A stretch of 64,000 nucleotides of DNA from Pogonophryne albipinna (GCA_028583405.1 JAPTMU010000032.1:831001-895000), one strand, 5' to 3'; shown: positions 1-12,881, counted from the stretch's first letter. Made by a program: numbers and translations. Notes: generated by a model from the sequence alone, not told the origin.

Positions 1-153
1 TTCGAGCAGCGGCTCCTGGACATTAACTTATCACTGGGACAGTTCATCTTCGTAAATAGACGGAGGGTTTCAGCCATATTTCAACATTTTTACGACGACC
101 TCAGTCTTACAGTAGCGTGGCCTAGCAACAGCTAAAGCCTGGTAGGCTACTGC

Positions 154-1740
154 ATGCTAGTTGGTAGCAAAATGCCTCCGTTCTCTACAGATGACTTCCA
201 CAAACATATACAGAAGATCGATGTGTTGGAAATGAAAATGCAACGGTTGGAAGTTAATGTGGAAGTGAATGGACTATGTCGTGGGAATGACACCACTTTA
301 CCAGTGTTGCAAAATAATGGAGAAGGGTGTGCTAACTCACAGCTAGTTAGCAGCTACAAGGATTCCAAGGAACAGGAGGGCTGTGTACCGGGTAATAAAT
401 CTACAAGTGGTAGTCCTTCCTGGAACTCTCTGGGTGCAAAGCCTAAGAGTAAATCATTCCCATGGGATTTGGGAGGACGGATAACAGGCAGAGCCCAGCG
501 CTCTGAAATCTGTGATGCGACCGGCTGGCCTGCATTGTTATTACCCAGGAAGAGCGCCTCTTCAACCCCTGTTCATACTAGGAAACAGCAGTGGACAGCT
601 GCTAAAGGGAGAACTACAAACAATCCTCCTAAACCACCAAGTGTGCCAATCCAGAACAGATACGCTCCGCTGACCGAGAACAGGAGATCTCTTTCTGATG
701 ACCTGTATAACCTGTCCTCTTCACACAGCAGGGTAAGGACCAATAGCTACTCCAAAAGTAAAAGGCTAGAGGCAAAGCTAACGACTGGGCATGAAACTCT
801 GATTGTGGGTGACTCTGCTGTAAGAGATGTAAAAGGTCTGTGTAGTAAGAACAACACCAAAGTACTCTGTTTTCCCAAGGATGTGGTATCGGACTTGGCT
901 GAGAAGATCCTGCATATTGGGGTTGAACATCAAACTGTGAAGAATGTGGTACTACACATTGGAACAAATGATGTTGTGAAACAACAGTCAGAAATGCTGA
1001 AAGAAGACTTTAAATGTCTGTTGGAAACTGTCAGCTCTCTAAATGCGGAGGTGTTCATCAGTGGCCCTCTACCGCCAGTCAGAAGAGGAGTGGAGAGATT
1101 CAGCAGATTGTTTGCACTGAATACCTGGCTTTCAACTGCCTGTACTGACCATTCTGTCCATTTTAACTTTTTCTGGGATCGTAGACATCTTTTCAAGGCA
1201 AATGGAGTTTGCCTGAACAAGTCAGGAGTGAAATTGTTTATCTCTAACATATTCAACTGCCTGCGTCATCAATCTGTTCCCTCTGCCAAGGACAAGCGGC
1301 AAGAGGAATCAAAACAGGAGAAAGACACAACACATCGCGCAGAAAACCCTGAAGAATTATCACTGCACCCGCCTGAGGAATGTTCTGATTATGGGAGACA
1401 AATGAGACACATGGAGGAGTCTCCACTGCCCGTCACCCCCCCCCCCCCTGTCAACGCCTTTGAGGATACTCTTCATTCATCCCCCAGCTCTCTCTACTCT
1501 CCGCTCACCCTTTCACCCTTGCCCACCCCCCTGGAGTTCGATGACCACATGAAGGCGAGACGCAGGGTTGGCAGCATGTCCTTTACTCCCGCCCCTCAAC
1601 GACGCCCACCAAAATCACCGAAGCAGAGATGCGCACCATCTCCCCCGGCTTACAGTGTAGCCCTCACCCTGCCGTCCTATGATGAGAGGAGCAGGGTGGT
1701 TGGTCCTCCCTCCCCTTCAAAGCCTGATAGGGATGTGTGA
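154..1740 (+). CDS. LINE ORF1 protein with SGNH-esterase-like domain (528 aa)
   Basis: Intact 528-codon frame. Residues 1-210 are low in recognisable structure, with a possible short coiled coil at 20-40. Residues about 214-372 resemble the SGNH/GDSL hydrolase domain known in ORF1 of CR1/L2 LINEs: a GDS block at 219-221 (LIVGDSAVRDV) and an HIGTND block at 268-273 (VVLHIGTNDV). Where esterases of this fold usually carry Asp-x-x-His near the end, the sequence reads GVCLNKSG (351-358), so the catalytic His may be absent. Residues 400-528 are Pro/Ser-rich. Family knowledge: such ORF1 proteins bind RNA and membranes during retrotransposition. This ORF is intact while ORF2 of the same copy is broken. 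The start at 154 is simply the first ATG; the one at 172 is equally possible. Confidence 0.75.
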   Translation: MLVGSKMPPFSTDDFHKHIQKIDVLEMKMQRLEVNVEVNGLCRGNDTTLPVLQNNGEGCANSQLVSSYKDSKEQEGCVPGNKSTSGSPSWNSLGAKPKSKSFPWDLGGRITGRAQRSEICDATGWPALLLPRKSASSTPVHTRKQQWTAAKGRTTNNPPKPPSVPIQNRYAPLTENRRSLSDDLYNLSSSHSRVRTNSYSKSKRLEAKLTTGHETLIVGDSAVRDVKGLCSKNNTKVLCFPKDVVSDLAEKILHIGVEHQTVKNVVLHIGTNDVVKQQSEMLKEDFKCLLETVSSLNAEVFISGPLPPVRRGVERFSRLFALNTWLSTACTDHSVHFNFFWDRRHLFKANGVCLNKSGVKLFISNIFNCLRHQSVPSAKDKRQEESKQEKDTTHRAENPEELSLHPPEECSDYGRQMRHMEESPLPVTPPPPVNAFEDTLHSSPSSLYSPLTLSPLPTPLEFDDHMKARRRVGSMSFTPAPQRRPPKSPKQRCAPSPPAYSVALTLPSYDERSRVVGPPSPSKPDRDV

Positions 1741-1949
1741 GTACAAAACGCTGCAAACTGATATCTGCTGGGTCCAGGCTCAAAGGCGTATGGCACTCTC
1801 AACTCTTTCCAGGACATGCCGGGGCCCTGCCTGCCTGTAGCTTTGCCGATATCTGTGTTGATAGGTAATAGATTAAGAGCGGTGAATCATCTTAGATACA
1901 GGAAGCGCTCAAACGTTTGTGTGAGTTTATCTAATTTAGCAGTGATTCC

Positions 1950-4900
1950 ATGTCAGCCACAGCTTGTTACAAAAACCTGACTGATAGTGTGTTTAACGAA
2001 CTTAAACTAGCTTTATTAAATGTCAGGTTTTTGGCAGGAAAAACATTCTTAATCAATGATTTTATCACTGAGCACAATCTCGATTTTATGTTTTTAACAG
2101 AAACTTGGATTGAACAAAATAACAGTGCAGCTGTTCTTATCGAATCAACCCTTCCCAACTTTAGTTTTATGAGTCAGGAAAGAATGCATAAGAAAGGGGG
2201 TGGAGTTGCTATTCTGTTCAATGATTCCCATCTTATGGGAACTTTGCTTCTTTTGAATATGTGGCCCTTCAGCTGAAATGCTCCTCTCGAGCTCTGTTCC
2301 AAAATATCTATAGACCACCCAAATACTGTGCAAGCTTTTTTGATGATTTTACCGAACTGCTGTCTATAGTGTGTATTAGGGCTGCACGGTATTGAAAAAA
2401 ACTGACACCGCGATTTTTTCCCCCCCTGCGGTATATATTGCGTTTTTTTTAACCTGTTAAGCCCCAAAGTCCACGCGGGTACTTTACTTTTTTTTTCACG
2501 ACAGTGTCTCAGGGGATCGTAATATTTAAGAACCTATTAATGTGTTATACCAGATTAACGGAAATAATCTCAGCTAACTGACGATACAAACTATTTTTAC
2601 CAAAACAAAACACAAGTCTCATAAGAAGCATCTAAATGACCCCTGAGCGAAAAATGCTAACGCACTTTGGCACAGAACTCAAGATAAAAGATACCCTTAT
2701 TACTTATCGTAGCTGCACATACAAGATATCCGATTAAAGCTGAGGTTCCACAGATTATTTAGGTATATATTATCATCACTGAGTGATCTGATCTCGCAAC
2801 AGGGAAAGCAAACACAGACATCACAACACGTACCTTTACGTAGCTTCTAGGGGAGATGTCTCACTGTAGCTGTCAATCTGATCAAAAGACGTGTTCAATG
2901 GCATTAAAACGAGAAAGAAAAAACGCGGCTGAATCGGTTAATCCATAGGTTTTTAACGTCTCTGTATAAAAAAAATGATTTAATTTATAATCCATAATTC
3001 CATTTTTATGTAAATATCGCAGCGCAAAAGTTAGCTGCTAATGGTAGCCACCAGAGTGGCTGCTGCTTCCGGTCTTGGCATGTTGCTTACCCTCAAATAA
3101 GGGGGTTCATCTGTGAATGAAGAAGAGTGGTAAGGGATCCAAGAGATTAAACGTATTTGTTACGACCCATTAAACTATAGGAAGCTTCTTGGAAGTAAAT
3201 CTTCATTCTCTCCGGTATTGTCCTCCTGTGTCTCGCTCATTTTTTACCAGTGTTTTGATGGTCTGCAAACTAGCGGGGCGGGGCCTGCTGTGATCTGATC
3301 AAGAATGATTGTGATTGGTAGTTTGCTGTGCATGCAGGGGAAGTTCTACACACACCAACACATAAACAAATAAGGAGTGAGAGTGACGCGTAGCCAAAAC
3401 CGGAAGCTGCATACACTCTGGTGGCTACCATTAGCAGCTAACTTTTGGGCTCCGATTTTTACATAAAAATGGAATTATGGATTATAAACAATTGCTTCAA
3501 AGCCACAGATACATTATCAACCTATGGATCAACCGATTCAGCCGCGTTTTTTCTTTCTCGTTTTAATGCCATTGAACACGTCTTTTGATCAGATTGACAG
3601 CTACGGTGAGACGATCTCCAGTAAAAGCTCCGTAAAAGGTACGTGTTGTGATGTCTGTTTGCTTTCCCTGTTGCGAGATCGGATCGCTTAGATACTATAC
3701 TTAAATAATCTGTGGAGTCTCAGCTTTAATCGGATATATTGTATGTGCAGTTTCGATAAGTAATAAGGGTATCTTTATTTTGAATTCTGTGCTAAAGTGC
3801 GTTAGCATTTAAAAAAAAAAGAAGAATAAAACCGCACGTCCCTGCGGTGTGAATACCGCGCATGCGCATACCGCGGTTATCGCCATGACACGGTATATCG
3901 TTCAGCCCTAGTGTGTATTGACTTTGACCGTCTAGTCATTGTTGGTGATTTTAACATCCATGTTGACAACCCCCAGGACAGAGGGGCAAAAGAACTGTTT
4001 TGTGTTCTTGATAGCTATGGACTGACTCAGCATGTGACGGAGCCCACGCACAATAAGGGGCACACTCTGGATTTAATTATCTCAAAGGGTCTGAATATCT
4101 CTAAGGTTGTGGTGACTGATGTTGCACTCTCTGACCATTCCTGTGTTTTCTTTGAGAGCTCTATTTCTGTTCACAAAAATGTTCAGAAAGAGGTAACCAC
4201 AAAGCGATATTTAACTGAAAATACTAGGGAAATGTTTACTCAGAATTTTTCTTCAACACTTGCCCCTGCCAACATCCCAGTAAATAAGCTAGTAGATCGT
4301 TTTAATTCAAAAATTAAAAATGTTATAGATGCCATTGCTCCAACTAAGGTAAAGGAAGTGTCTGGCAAGAAAATATCTCCATGGAGAAAGGCCATGACCG
4401 TGAAAACAGAAAAAAGAGAATGTCGAAAAGCTGAACGCAGGTGGCGAAAAACAAATCTCCAGGTTCACTTTGAAATCTATAAAGAGAGACTTGGCCTTTA
4501 TAATTTGGAATTGAAAAACGCACGACAATCGTTCTTCTCTGACATCATTACCAAAAACAAAAACAACGCACGTGCCTTGTTTGCTACCGTCGACAGACTA
4601 AATAACCCCCCAGTGTCAGTAGCCTCTGAATTTCTATCCATCAGGGCATGCAATGATTTTGCCTCCTTCTTCACTGACAAAATTCAGAAAATCAGACAAG
4701 CAGTCAGTGCCTCTGCATCAGGAACAGCAAATGTGTTGTCTCTGTGTCCACTTAACATCAATTCAAACACCATGACACAATTCCATCAGATTAATGATAA
4801 AAAAACCTAGAGGACATTATTCAACTTCTGAAATCCTCCTCCTGCTGCCTTGATATTATTCCAACAGGATTTCTCAAAGATGTTTTGCCTTGCATGGCCT

Positions 4901-6354
4901 TAGATCTACTTCATATAGTAAACAAATCTCTTCACTCAGGTATTTTTCCACAGGCCCTGAAAACTGCAGTCATTAAACCGCTCTTAAAAAAGAATAATCT
5001 AGATGCTTCAGTAATGAACAATTCTCCACAATAAAACAGGCCCATATCAAACCTCCCATTTCTAGGTAAAATCATTGAAAAAGTTGTTTTTCAACAGTTG
5101 AGTAACTTCTTGCATTTAAATAACTGTTTGGATGTGTTCCAGTCAGGCTTTCGTCCAAACCACAGCACTGAGACTGCTCTTGTAAAGGTCTTTAATGACA
5201 TCCACTTAAACACAGACAGTGGCAGAACTTAAGTGTTAGTATTATTAGCTCTCAGTGCTGCGTTTGACACTGTTGACCATAGCATATTACTAGACCGACT
5301 GGAAAACTGGGTGAGACTTTCGGAAACAGTTCTAAATTGGTTTGAATCCTACTTAAAGGACAGAAACAACTTTGTTTCTATAGGTAAATACACATCTGAG
5401 TTGACAAATATGACATGTGGGGTACCTCAAGGCTCCATCTTGGGGCCTCTTCTCTTTAACGTCTACATGCTACCACTGGCTCAGATAATGAAGAACAACA
5501 AAATAAGTTACCATAGCTATGCGGATGACACACAAATTTACGTAACAATTTCACCAGGAGACTATGCTCCAATTCAAACACTGAGAAAGTGCATTGAACA
5601 AATCAATGACTGGATGTGTCAGAACTTTCTCCAATTAAACAAAGATAAAACTGAGGTAATAGTTTTTGGAGCCAAGGCAGAATGTATAAAAGTTAGCGCT
5701 GAGCTTCAGTCTGCAATGTTCAAAACAACAGATAAAGCCAGAAATCTAGGTGTAGTCATGGACTCTGACCTGAGTTTCAACAGTGACATTAAAATAGTTA
5801 CTAAATCAGCCTACTATCACCTAAAGAATATATATAGGATTAAAAGACTAATGTCACAGCAGGATTTGGAAAAACTTGTCCATGCTTTTATCTTCAGTAG
5901 ACTCGACTACTGCAATGGTGTCTTCACAGATCTCACTATTAGAAAGCTGCAGCTGATTCAGAACGCCGCTGCTCGAGTCCTCACCAACACTAAGAAAGTG
6001 GATCACATCACTCCTGTTCTGAAGTCTTTACACTGGCTTCCTGTGTGTCAAAGAATAGATTTCAAAATACTGCTGCTGGTTTATAAAGCACTTAATGGTT
6101 TAGGCCCAAAATACATTTCTGACCTCCTGCTAAATTATGAACCATCCAGATCTCTCAGGTCTTCAGGGACTGGTCAGCTTTCTGTCCCCAGAGTCAGAAC
6201 TAAACATGGTAAAGCAGCGTTCAGTTATTATGCTCCAAATATCTGGAACAAACTCCCAGAAACCTGCAGGTCCGCTGCAACTCTTACTACTTTTAAATCC
6301 AGGCTGAAGACTTTCTTTTTGTCGCTGCTTTTAATTGAACTATTCATATCTTAG
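1950..6354 (+). pseudogene. LINE ORF2 (APE endonuclease + reverse transcriptase), disrupted
   Basis: Endonuclease pieces: FLTETW (2090-2108, catalytic Glu), VGDFNIHVD (about 3942-3968) and LSDHS (about 4127-4141). Reverse transcriptase pieces: SAAFDTVDH (5251-5280), GVPQGSILGPLLFN and YADDTQ (5518-5535), then the C-terminal HITPVLKSLHWLP block near 6006. Breaks: a frameshift near 2225-2250, where the other frame continues FASFEYVALQL; the transposon at 2377-3910; a stop at 4808; a stop near 5031 in the PISNLPFLGK block; and a stop at 5230 just before motif A. Motif A reads LALSAAFD where LDLSAAFD is expected, so the first catalytic Asp is Ala. The codon is GCT, one base from GAT. The product is certainly inactive. 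Confidence 0.88.
2377..3910. mobile_element. Composite hAT-like element, copy 1 (8-bp TSD GTGTGTAT)
   Basis: Termini TAGGGCTG...CAGCCCTA flank a 1534-bp element, bounded by a perfect 8-bp duplication GTGTGTAT at 2369-2376 and 3911-3918. That is the duplication length of hAT transposons. It encodes no transposase. The subterminal blocks are AC/GC-rich (GCACGGTAT and ATACCGCGG). The interior is a fold-back: the arm at about 2650-3075 is the reverse complement of about 3398-3811, with a loop of roughly 320 bp. At 2449-2465 the sequence TTAA-CCTGTTAAGCCCC matches the left end of the TTAA-target elements at 20097 and 33810, but the matching right end is missing. Copies 2 and 3 are at 31668-33198 and 47757-49303. 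Confidence 0.85.
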
Positions 6355-6523
6355 ACTGCACTGTAACTTTTATCCATGTATTTTTTCTTTTAATGTTTCT
6401 TTTATTCACTTTTCTTTTTAATGATTTTAATTTCCATTTTCTTAATGTCTTTCATTTTTTGTAAAGCACTTTGAATTGCCTTGTGTTGAAAAGTGCTATA
6501 TAAATAAACTTGCCTTGCACTGT

Positions 6524-8389
6524 ACATTTCCCCGCTGTGGGACTCATAAAGGAATTCTGATTAGATATATATTAAGATATTTGTATTGATCCAAATTTGG
6601 AATATTATTTTGTCACAGCAGCATGTAGCCAAAGAATGGCACATTAATTAAAAATTAAACTAATAAAAACACTAAATATCTATATATCAACAGTGAAAAA
6701 TGTATACTAATAAAGTATCTCAATTAAATGCACAATATTAATACACAGGTGGAAGCCAGTGTAACTGTGATAGGCCAGCCTAAAACTAACTAAATGTATT
6801 CAGAATATACTATTAACATTATAAGCGAGCTAAGTCAGTACAGTATTACATTCACATTCATTCACTCGGAGCGACTGTTCGCCGCTTCTCTGTCCGAAAA
6901 TCTCGTCTTTCTTTGTGTTAATCTAAGAGTTTCTGACCACTTTCTACTGCTATAGTTTTCTAACTCTTCTGTGGCTTTTGTGTTCTGATCTGGACACATA
7001 TGTTACACCCGATTGCCACTTTTGACGGACGCTCTGGTTTTCTACCCTGCTACACCTGCCATTGTAGCCCACCTGCTAACGCTGCTCCATCCATCAAATA
7101 ACCAGCCCCATTCTTCGTCCTGCCCCTCCCCGTGGGTCCTGACCAGTGTTGGGCAAGTTACTTCCAAAATGTAATATATTACATATTACTTATTACTCTC
7201 TTTTGAAAGTAATAAGTTACATTACAATATTACTGTTTCTGAAATGTAATGAGTTACACTACTTTTTAGTTACTTTCACCAAAATAACTGCAAAAGATTG
7301 GCTAGGTATTTTAAATGCTAAAATGTAGTTTAGTGCAGCTCATTATACATCCAGTGAAGGGCAATGTGGTGTAGCATAACAACTGTGTAGGCCCTTAAGG
7401 CTACTAACAACTTGTATTACACGGCTTAGTTGAATACTCGATTCTGATTGTAAATTCTTAACATGTGACACGTTGTTAATCCAGCAGTACAGACCAGTGT
7501 CAAGGACTATAATGAAGGTTGCTAAGGAGGATCAAGAAAGAGAAAGGAAAAGAGGTTAAAAGACGGAGCGCTGGCCGTCAGATAAATCACCAGAAGAAGG
7601 CAGACAGGAAGTAAACAATAACAGGACACGGAATGGGCTCTATAGTGTGTTTAGTATATGGCCGTGTACAGGCCCGGTTCCAGAACAAAATGACTCAAGG
7701 TGCCTCTGAGATTACAGGGGGCGCAGCAGTAGCAGGTTTACATGAACAATAGTGGCCGGCAACAGCAATGAAAAATAGCATTGATGGTCCCCAATGAACA
7801 GATTATGGCATTTGTTATGTTTTAAAACCAAGCAAGTGAGAACATTTCAAGTGAGTTAAAAGTGCAATCCTGAAATATTTCATATAGTCCAAAGTGGACT
7901 ATGGCAAAGAAAAGCACAAAAGCTTCAAAGCTGTACTGATAAAACAAATGAGAACATATTGTAAATCAAGGCAAATATTATTTGAACCAGCTCATGGTTT
8001 GAAATGGCAAACATTGAAAAGCAAAAGTATTATTAAAACCATGTACTACATCACTTTGGTCCCATCATATACTCTGGGAAGAGAATATTTACTGTGCTTG
8101 AAAACTGGTATCACATCATCATGTGAGGTTGACTTTGTGACCTGGAGAACATTTCAGCTGCAACATTAGCTTGTTGATAAGCTTGGGATATGAGATCTTT
8201 TTGTAGCCATTCGTGGTGAAGGCATCTGTGCTATTGTATGCATTATGTTTGACCCAACATTTCTACAGGCATGGCAGAATATGGCACTATTTTCACATGA
8301 ATATTCTAGCCCTTGTCTATTTGTATACCACGAGCTGCAAAATGACCGCCTAACCCCACTGTACAGGCGGGTACTTGTTTAGATATACC
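6524..8389. other. Gene-free stretch with old repeat fragments
   Basis: No coding exon was recognised. About 6524-6620 looks like the 3' tail of another non-LTR element (TTTCCCC...ATAAAGGAATTC), followed by a phrase like ATTTGG...CAGCAGCAT that recurs near 36190 and 55850. Nothing clear is seen at 6700-7140 or 7300-8389. The open frame at 7894-8169 has no recognisable domain. Confidence 0.5.
7143..7275. mobile_element. hAT-type MITE terminus (CAGTGTTGGGCAAGTTACTT)
   Basis: The sequence begins with a phrase widespread at the ends of teleost hAT MITEs and continues with the usual run of interrupted AGTTAC / GTAATA words. A clear opposite end and target duplication were not found, so it is probably a truncated copy. 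Confidence 0.55.
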
Positions 8390-9637
8390 TGGGCAGGCTC
8401 TGTTTTTCCGTGGTATCCTGGCACCTGCGGGCCGCAGAGGGGCGGCGTAGTTTCGGCTCCAGTCCTACCTCACTGAACGATCCCACTTCATCTCCCTCCC
8501 CAACCACTCCTCTGCCACAGCCTCAGTGCGTTCCACAAGGATCAGTACTTGGCCCCCTCCTCTTCATCATTTACATCGTCCCCCTCGGTCAGATACTCCG
8601 CCACTTCAACCTGGACTTCCACTGGTATGCTGATGACACTCAGATCTACCTCAGCACCAAATCCCTCCATAACCCACCCCTTACCCACATCGATTCCTGT
8701 CTGACAGCTATTAAAACTTGGATGCAACATAACCTCTTCAAACTGAACAGCAACAAAACAGAACTCCTCCTAATCGGCTCCAAATCCACCCTCAGCAAGG
8801 TCACTAACATAACACTCACCATCGATGGCACCATTGTTTCCCCCTCCAATCAGGCACGCAACCTTGGCGTAATCTTTGACCCCACCCTCTCCCTCGAACC
8901 TCACATCCGCCAAACAGTCAAAACCTCATTTTTCCACCTCCACAATATTGCAAAAAATCCTACCCTCTCTCACCCACCCCTCAGCCGAACGACTAATCCA
9001 TGCGTTCATTTCCTCCCACCTCGACTACTGCAACTCACTTCTTTACAGCATCAGCACTACATCCCTCAACAGACTCCAACGGGTTCAAAATGCAGCTGCA
9101 CGTCTCCTCACGCATACCAAATCATGGCATCACATCACCCCAGTCCTCAAAGACCTCCACTGGCTTCCTGTCTCCCAATCGCATCAACTACAACATTCTG
9201 GTCCTCACCTACAAAGCACTCCACCATCTGGCCCCCCCTTATCTCACAAACCTTCTCACTCCTTATCAACCCCCACGGTCCCTCAGATCCACCGCAGCCG
9301 GACTCCTATCCACTCCCACATCCACACTCTGCAGCTTTGGGGACAGAGCCTTCTCAGTGGCAGCTCCTAGGCTCTGGAATTCCCTCCCCGAAGATCTTCG
9401 TGACTCTGAGTCCCTCACAGTCTTTCAGTCCCGCCTCAAAACACATATTTTCAACTCTGTCTACCCATAAGCCCCCCCCCTCTCAATCAACTTCCTCTTG
9501 ACTGCCTTTTTTTTGTTTATTTTACTATATTTATTTGTTTGCCTGTCCTTGTTTGTCTACCCTCCCTCATACTGTAAAGCGTCTTTGAGTTGTGAAAAGC
9601 GCTATATAAATAAAATGTATTATTATTACTACATTTG
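8390..9637 (+). mobile_element. 5'-truncated L2-type LINE fragment
   Basis: This is the 3' part of a second LINE family, richer in C than the copy at 1-6523. It starts within reverse transcriptase and ends with AAAGCGCTATATAAATAAA followed by an ATTATTATT tail near 9637. 5' truncation with a short simple-repeat tail is the usual outcome of target-primed reverse transcription. It lies upstream of fah exon 5 in window coordinates. If fah continues to lower coordinates, the fragment is inside its intron 5. Confidence 0.85.
8440..9469 (+). pseudogene. LINE reverse transcriptase C-terminal half, frameshifted
   Basis: The coding remnant runs from the FRSYL block (about 8455) through a [12 protein letters not shown] block, YADDTQIYL (about 8623-8649), [14 protein letters not shown] and RNLGVIFD. 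It then shifts frame near 8950 into [17 protein letters not shown], and again near 9180 into [16 protein letters not shown], ending [12 protein letters not shown] at 9469. At least three frameshifts are needed to read it, including one between the FRSYL block and the PQG motif. The YADD catalytic motif is intact but the enzyme lacks its N-terminal half. Confidence 0.85.
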
Positions 9638-10056
9638 AATGCACAAGGTACAGTGTGAGAACTATACACATACGAGTGAATTAGGGTTTTTGAAAGGGGA
9701 AATTAAATATTGAACATGAAGGGGATTTCACTGAGCAGCTTTGTCTTTTTTGATAGAAGTACTTATGTTACAATTAGAACATGTATAGAGGATGTTGGGT
9801 CAGTTGTAAAACAGTTCTCTTAAAATATATTGAAAATGAGCATGTTTAGATGTCCCAATACTACCCAGGTGATCTCTGGGAAATGAAGTGCAGAAGTGCT
9901 GGCGGGTTTAAACTTAAAGTTCTGGGGTGCTTTTGAATTAAAGTAACCTTGAAGCCTCCCTCCATATCAAACCGTCTGCAGAGATTGATGAACAGTTTGC
10001 TGTCACTTTCTGCCCCTAGTGGAAAGTATCAAGGCCTGGTTTGATGGAGTGTGTAC
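9638..10056. other. Probable fah intron 5 sequence
   Basis: Lies just beyond the fah exon 5 donor (minus strand). No further fah exon, in particular the one that should follow codon 152, can be read here or anywhere down to base 1. No other feature was recognised. Confidence 0.5.
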
Positions 10057-12850
10057 CAGTTTGGCATCAGAGCGTTCTCCTTCCCCCGGAACATGGTGCC
10101 CACGTTTGTGGCGTGGTCTCTGGAGGAGTAGAAGTCGGTGTAATCTCCTGTAAAAACAGATCAGATGAGAGGAACAGGCTGGAAGAGTCTCATCTGCTGG
10201 ATGTACTTCAGCACCAACTGGACTGAATGAACCAAGTCACCAGTGGTAGAGATGTAATACGATGCTAAACAGCGCCCTCTGGTGCTGATGGGCCCCGACT
10301 ACATTCTACTATGGGAATGCTATTGCCATTATTTATTTCTTCTTAGCAAATAAAGCAAATTACCTTTATTGTGCCTTTCTTTATGACCCAAAGAATCAAA
10401 AATGTTGGTGTTAGTTATCAAACATACATTTACAGTTGGTTAAAAACACAGAAATGTCAGTAATTACTAACACAATTAGTGTCATTTTTGCTCGGGACTA
10501 TTTTTGCATATGAATCTTTAAAGTTTAAGCACATGAGAACATTTTAAGGCTTATTATGTGTACATATAAATGTGGGTATTCTGTTTCTATTCACGAAAGA
10601 ATTAAAAAAATGTGAGTAAAACCTACTGATGAAATCTTAATAACTAGGTGCCGTACACACCAGCATTCAGCGAGAAACAGCTGATACTTTTATGAAGTAC
10701 AGTTCATCAGATAGGTCAGATTTCTGCACAGGGTACAGAATCAGAGCTGACTGCTATGGCTAACACAGTCACAAAGCCACTTGTTCTTTAGTGGCATTCT
10801 GAGAGGATGTTCCCTGGAAGGAGAGACTCACCGATGTCTGCAGGAAGGTGCATGGTCGCTGCACTCTGATGGACCAACGCTCTGCAGAGATAAACACAGA
10901 AACATATTTGTATATAAATGTATGATGGAATAAGCCGTCTCGAGAAAGGCCAAATAACCAGCCAGCACGTGAAAGAGGAGAAGCTTTGTGTATAAGATTA
11001 GGGTCCAAACTGTACAAGATATTATTTTCGCAAATAGGTTTTGAAGGGCTTTTCCTTAGATGTTATATTTATATTTTCTAATGGTTTGTTTAACATGTAC
11101 GGAAGAAGATTAGGGCCAGAAGTTAAATCTTTTGAGTTCTGAGAATAAAAAGCTAGAACTGTTCTTAGGATTCGGACTTCAAGTCAGAATTTTGACTTGT
11201 TTCTCAGAAATCTGTATAATTTCAGAAATCCTACTTTAATTTCAGAACTGAAGAAAAAACTGATGTAAGAACAGTAACATTTTGAGGGTTTGAGACACCT
11301 GTTACAGGTTAAAGGAGAAGAAAAATGTAGGGATATCAAAAAAACTAACAATTACATTACATGTCACTTAGCTGAGGCTTTTATCCAAAGCAACTTAAGA
11401 ACGTTTGAATACCGCAGACAGGCTAAATCGATAACATTTAAACGGATTACGTAATCAGGATACAAAAAAAGGTAACTGTATTCCCTTACAGTTACATACA
11501 AAAAAAGGCATAATCAGATTACTGTTACATTTCTAAAAGATTATTTTGATAATCACATAGGGTTAATGTTTGCATTTTTTCTAGTAACTGTAACAGAATC
11601 CATTTTTAAAGTCCCCCTCCCACTCCTGACTGACCTGCTGCGGAGGCTGACATCATCCCTCAGAGCGCTCTCATTGGCTGACAGCAGCCCCTGCACCGTG
11701 CTCCTGGCCTCCCTCCAGGACTCACAGCCCAGAGCCATGAAGGCGTTCAGAGTGGGCTGCAGACACAGAAAAACATTCAATATGACACATTAATGATGGG
11801 ATAGATTCAAAGTATGCTTCTGAATGTAACCTTCCTGTTGTCCTCGGCTCACATTCGTCCTGCTCCTAATGTAATTCGGTTGGACTAAGGGGTTATAGAT
11901 TGATGATTTCTTACTACATTATTTGCAAGAAAAAGTAATGATTACTACTTTAATTGAATGATGTGTTTAATTTAAGTCAATAGCATCTGGTGTCCTCAAA
12001 TTTGAAATGTTTACAAACTTTGACATCAATAAATGTGCCCTTGATCTCTCAACTATAAGAAAAATAATTCAATTGTGATGCCTAATCGGCCCAAAAATAA
12101 GGTTTTATTTTTCTGTAAATGATATGTATTGACCATAAATGCCAAAAAGGAAAGTAAAACTTGGTAAAAAGTTGGGATGAAGTTGAATTAAAAGGTTAAA
12201 CAGATTTGGGTGAGGATTTTTTTAAATGCATTTAAAACAGTCAAACCAGGACAAAAGTTCCACAGTTGATGGGAAGACAACACAAAGATTATCAGTGATA
12301 ATAACATAGACAAATAAAATAATGATCATTAAATATTATTACACTAACCCCTTTACTCAACCCAAACACTTCTCAAATCATCACTGTAGTTTCTGTAAAG
12401 TGGCAGGAACATAATAATGTTGTATACAACCACAGGAACAGGACTGAGTGGACCTGCAATTTAAATGCCATACTGTAGTAAGATAATAATATTTCCCTGC
12501 CATTAGAGTAAATTAATTGATTGATTAAAGGGTCAACTCTCTGATAACCCCTAGAGGTCAAAGGTACCTGGTCAAAGACGTCCTGATGTTGGGACAGCAG
12601 CGGCCCTCGGAACATGGACATGATCACACTGAGGTCCAGTATCTGGTCTCCAATGGCAACACCGACGCGGCGTTTGGGCTGGGGTAATAAAACACCTTGA
12701 CATGAATACAGGTCATCACAGAACTACAATCAATAACTTTATTTGTTTAAACATGTTTTCAATGTTTCAGCAAGGATCACTTGAAGTATATCGGTTTTCC
12801 TGGGCTTATAGCTCAAAAACTTTTTTTTTTGCATTTAAAGTATATAATAC

Positions 12851-12881
<31 letters not shown>

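Larger units (their letters stand above)
1..6523 (+). mobile_element. Near full-length L2/CR1-type LINE, interrupted
   Basis: A non-LTR retrotransposon reads left to right: 5' leader, ORF1 (154-1740), an ORF2 with APE endonuclease then reverse transcriptase (1950-6354), and a short 3' UTR. It ends in a conserved tail (AAAGTGCTATATAAATAAA) followed by CTTGCCTTGC-type repeats near 6523, which is typical of L2-like fish LINEs. The element may begin before base 1. A 1534-bp hAT-like element sits inside the endonuclease domain, and removing it with one copy of the 8-bp duplication restores the reading across the junction. A 5'-truncated minus-strand relative lies at 53428-54509. It is inactive because of stops, frameshifts and a lost catalytic residue. 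Clade assignment is from motifs only. Confidence 0.88.

Noticed and set aside
7894..8169. 91-codon open frame
   Set aside because: No domain, no splice context and AT-rich repeat surroundings; consistent with chance.
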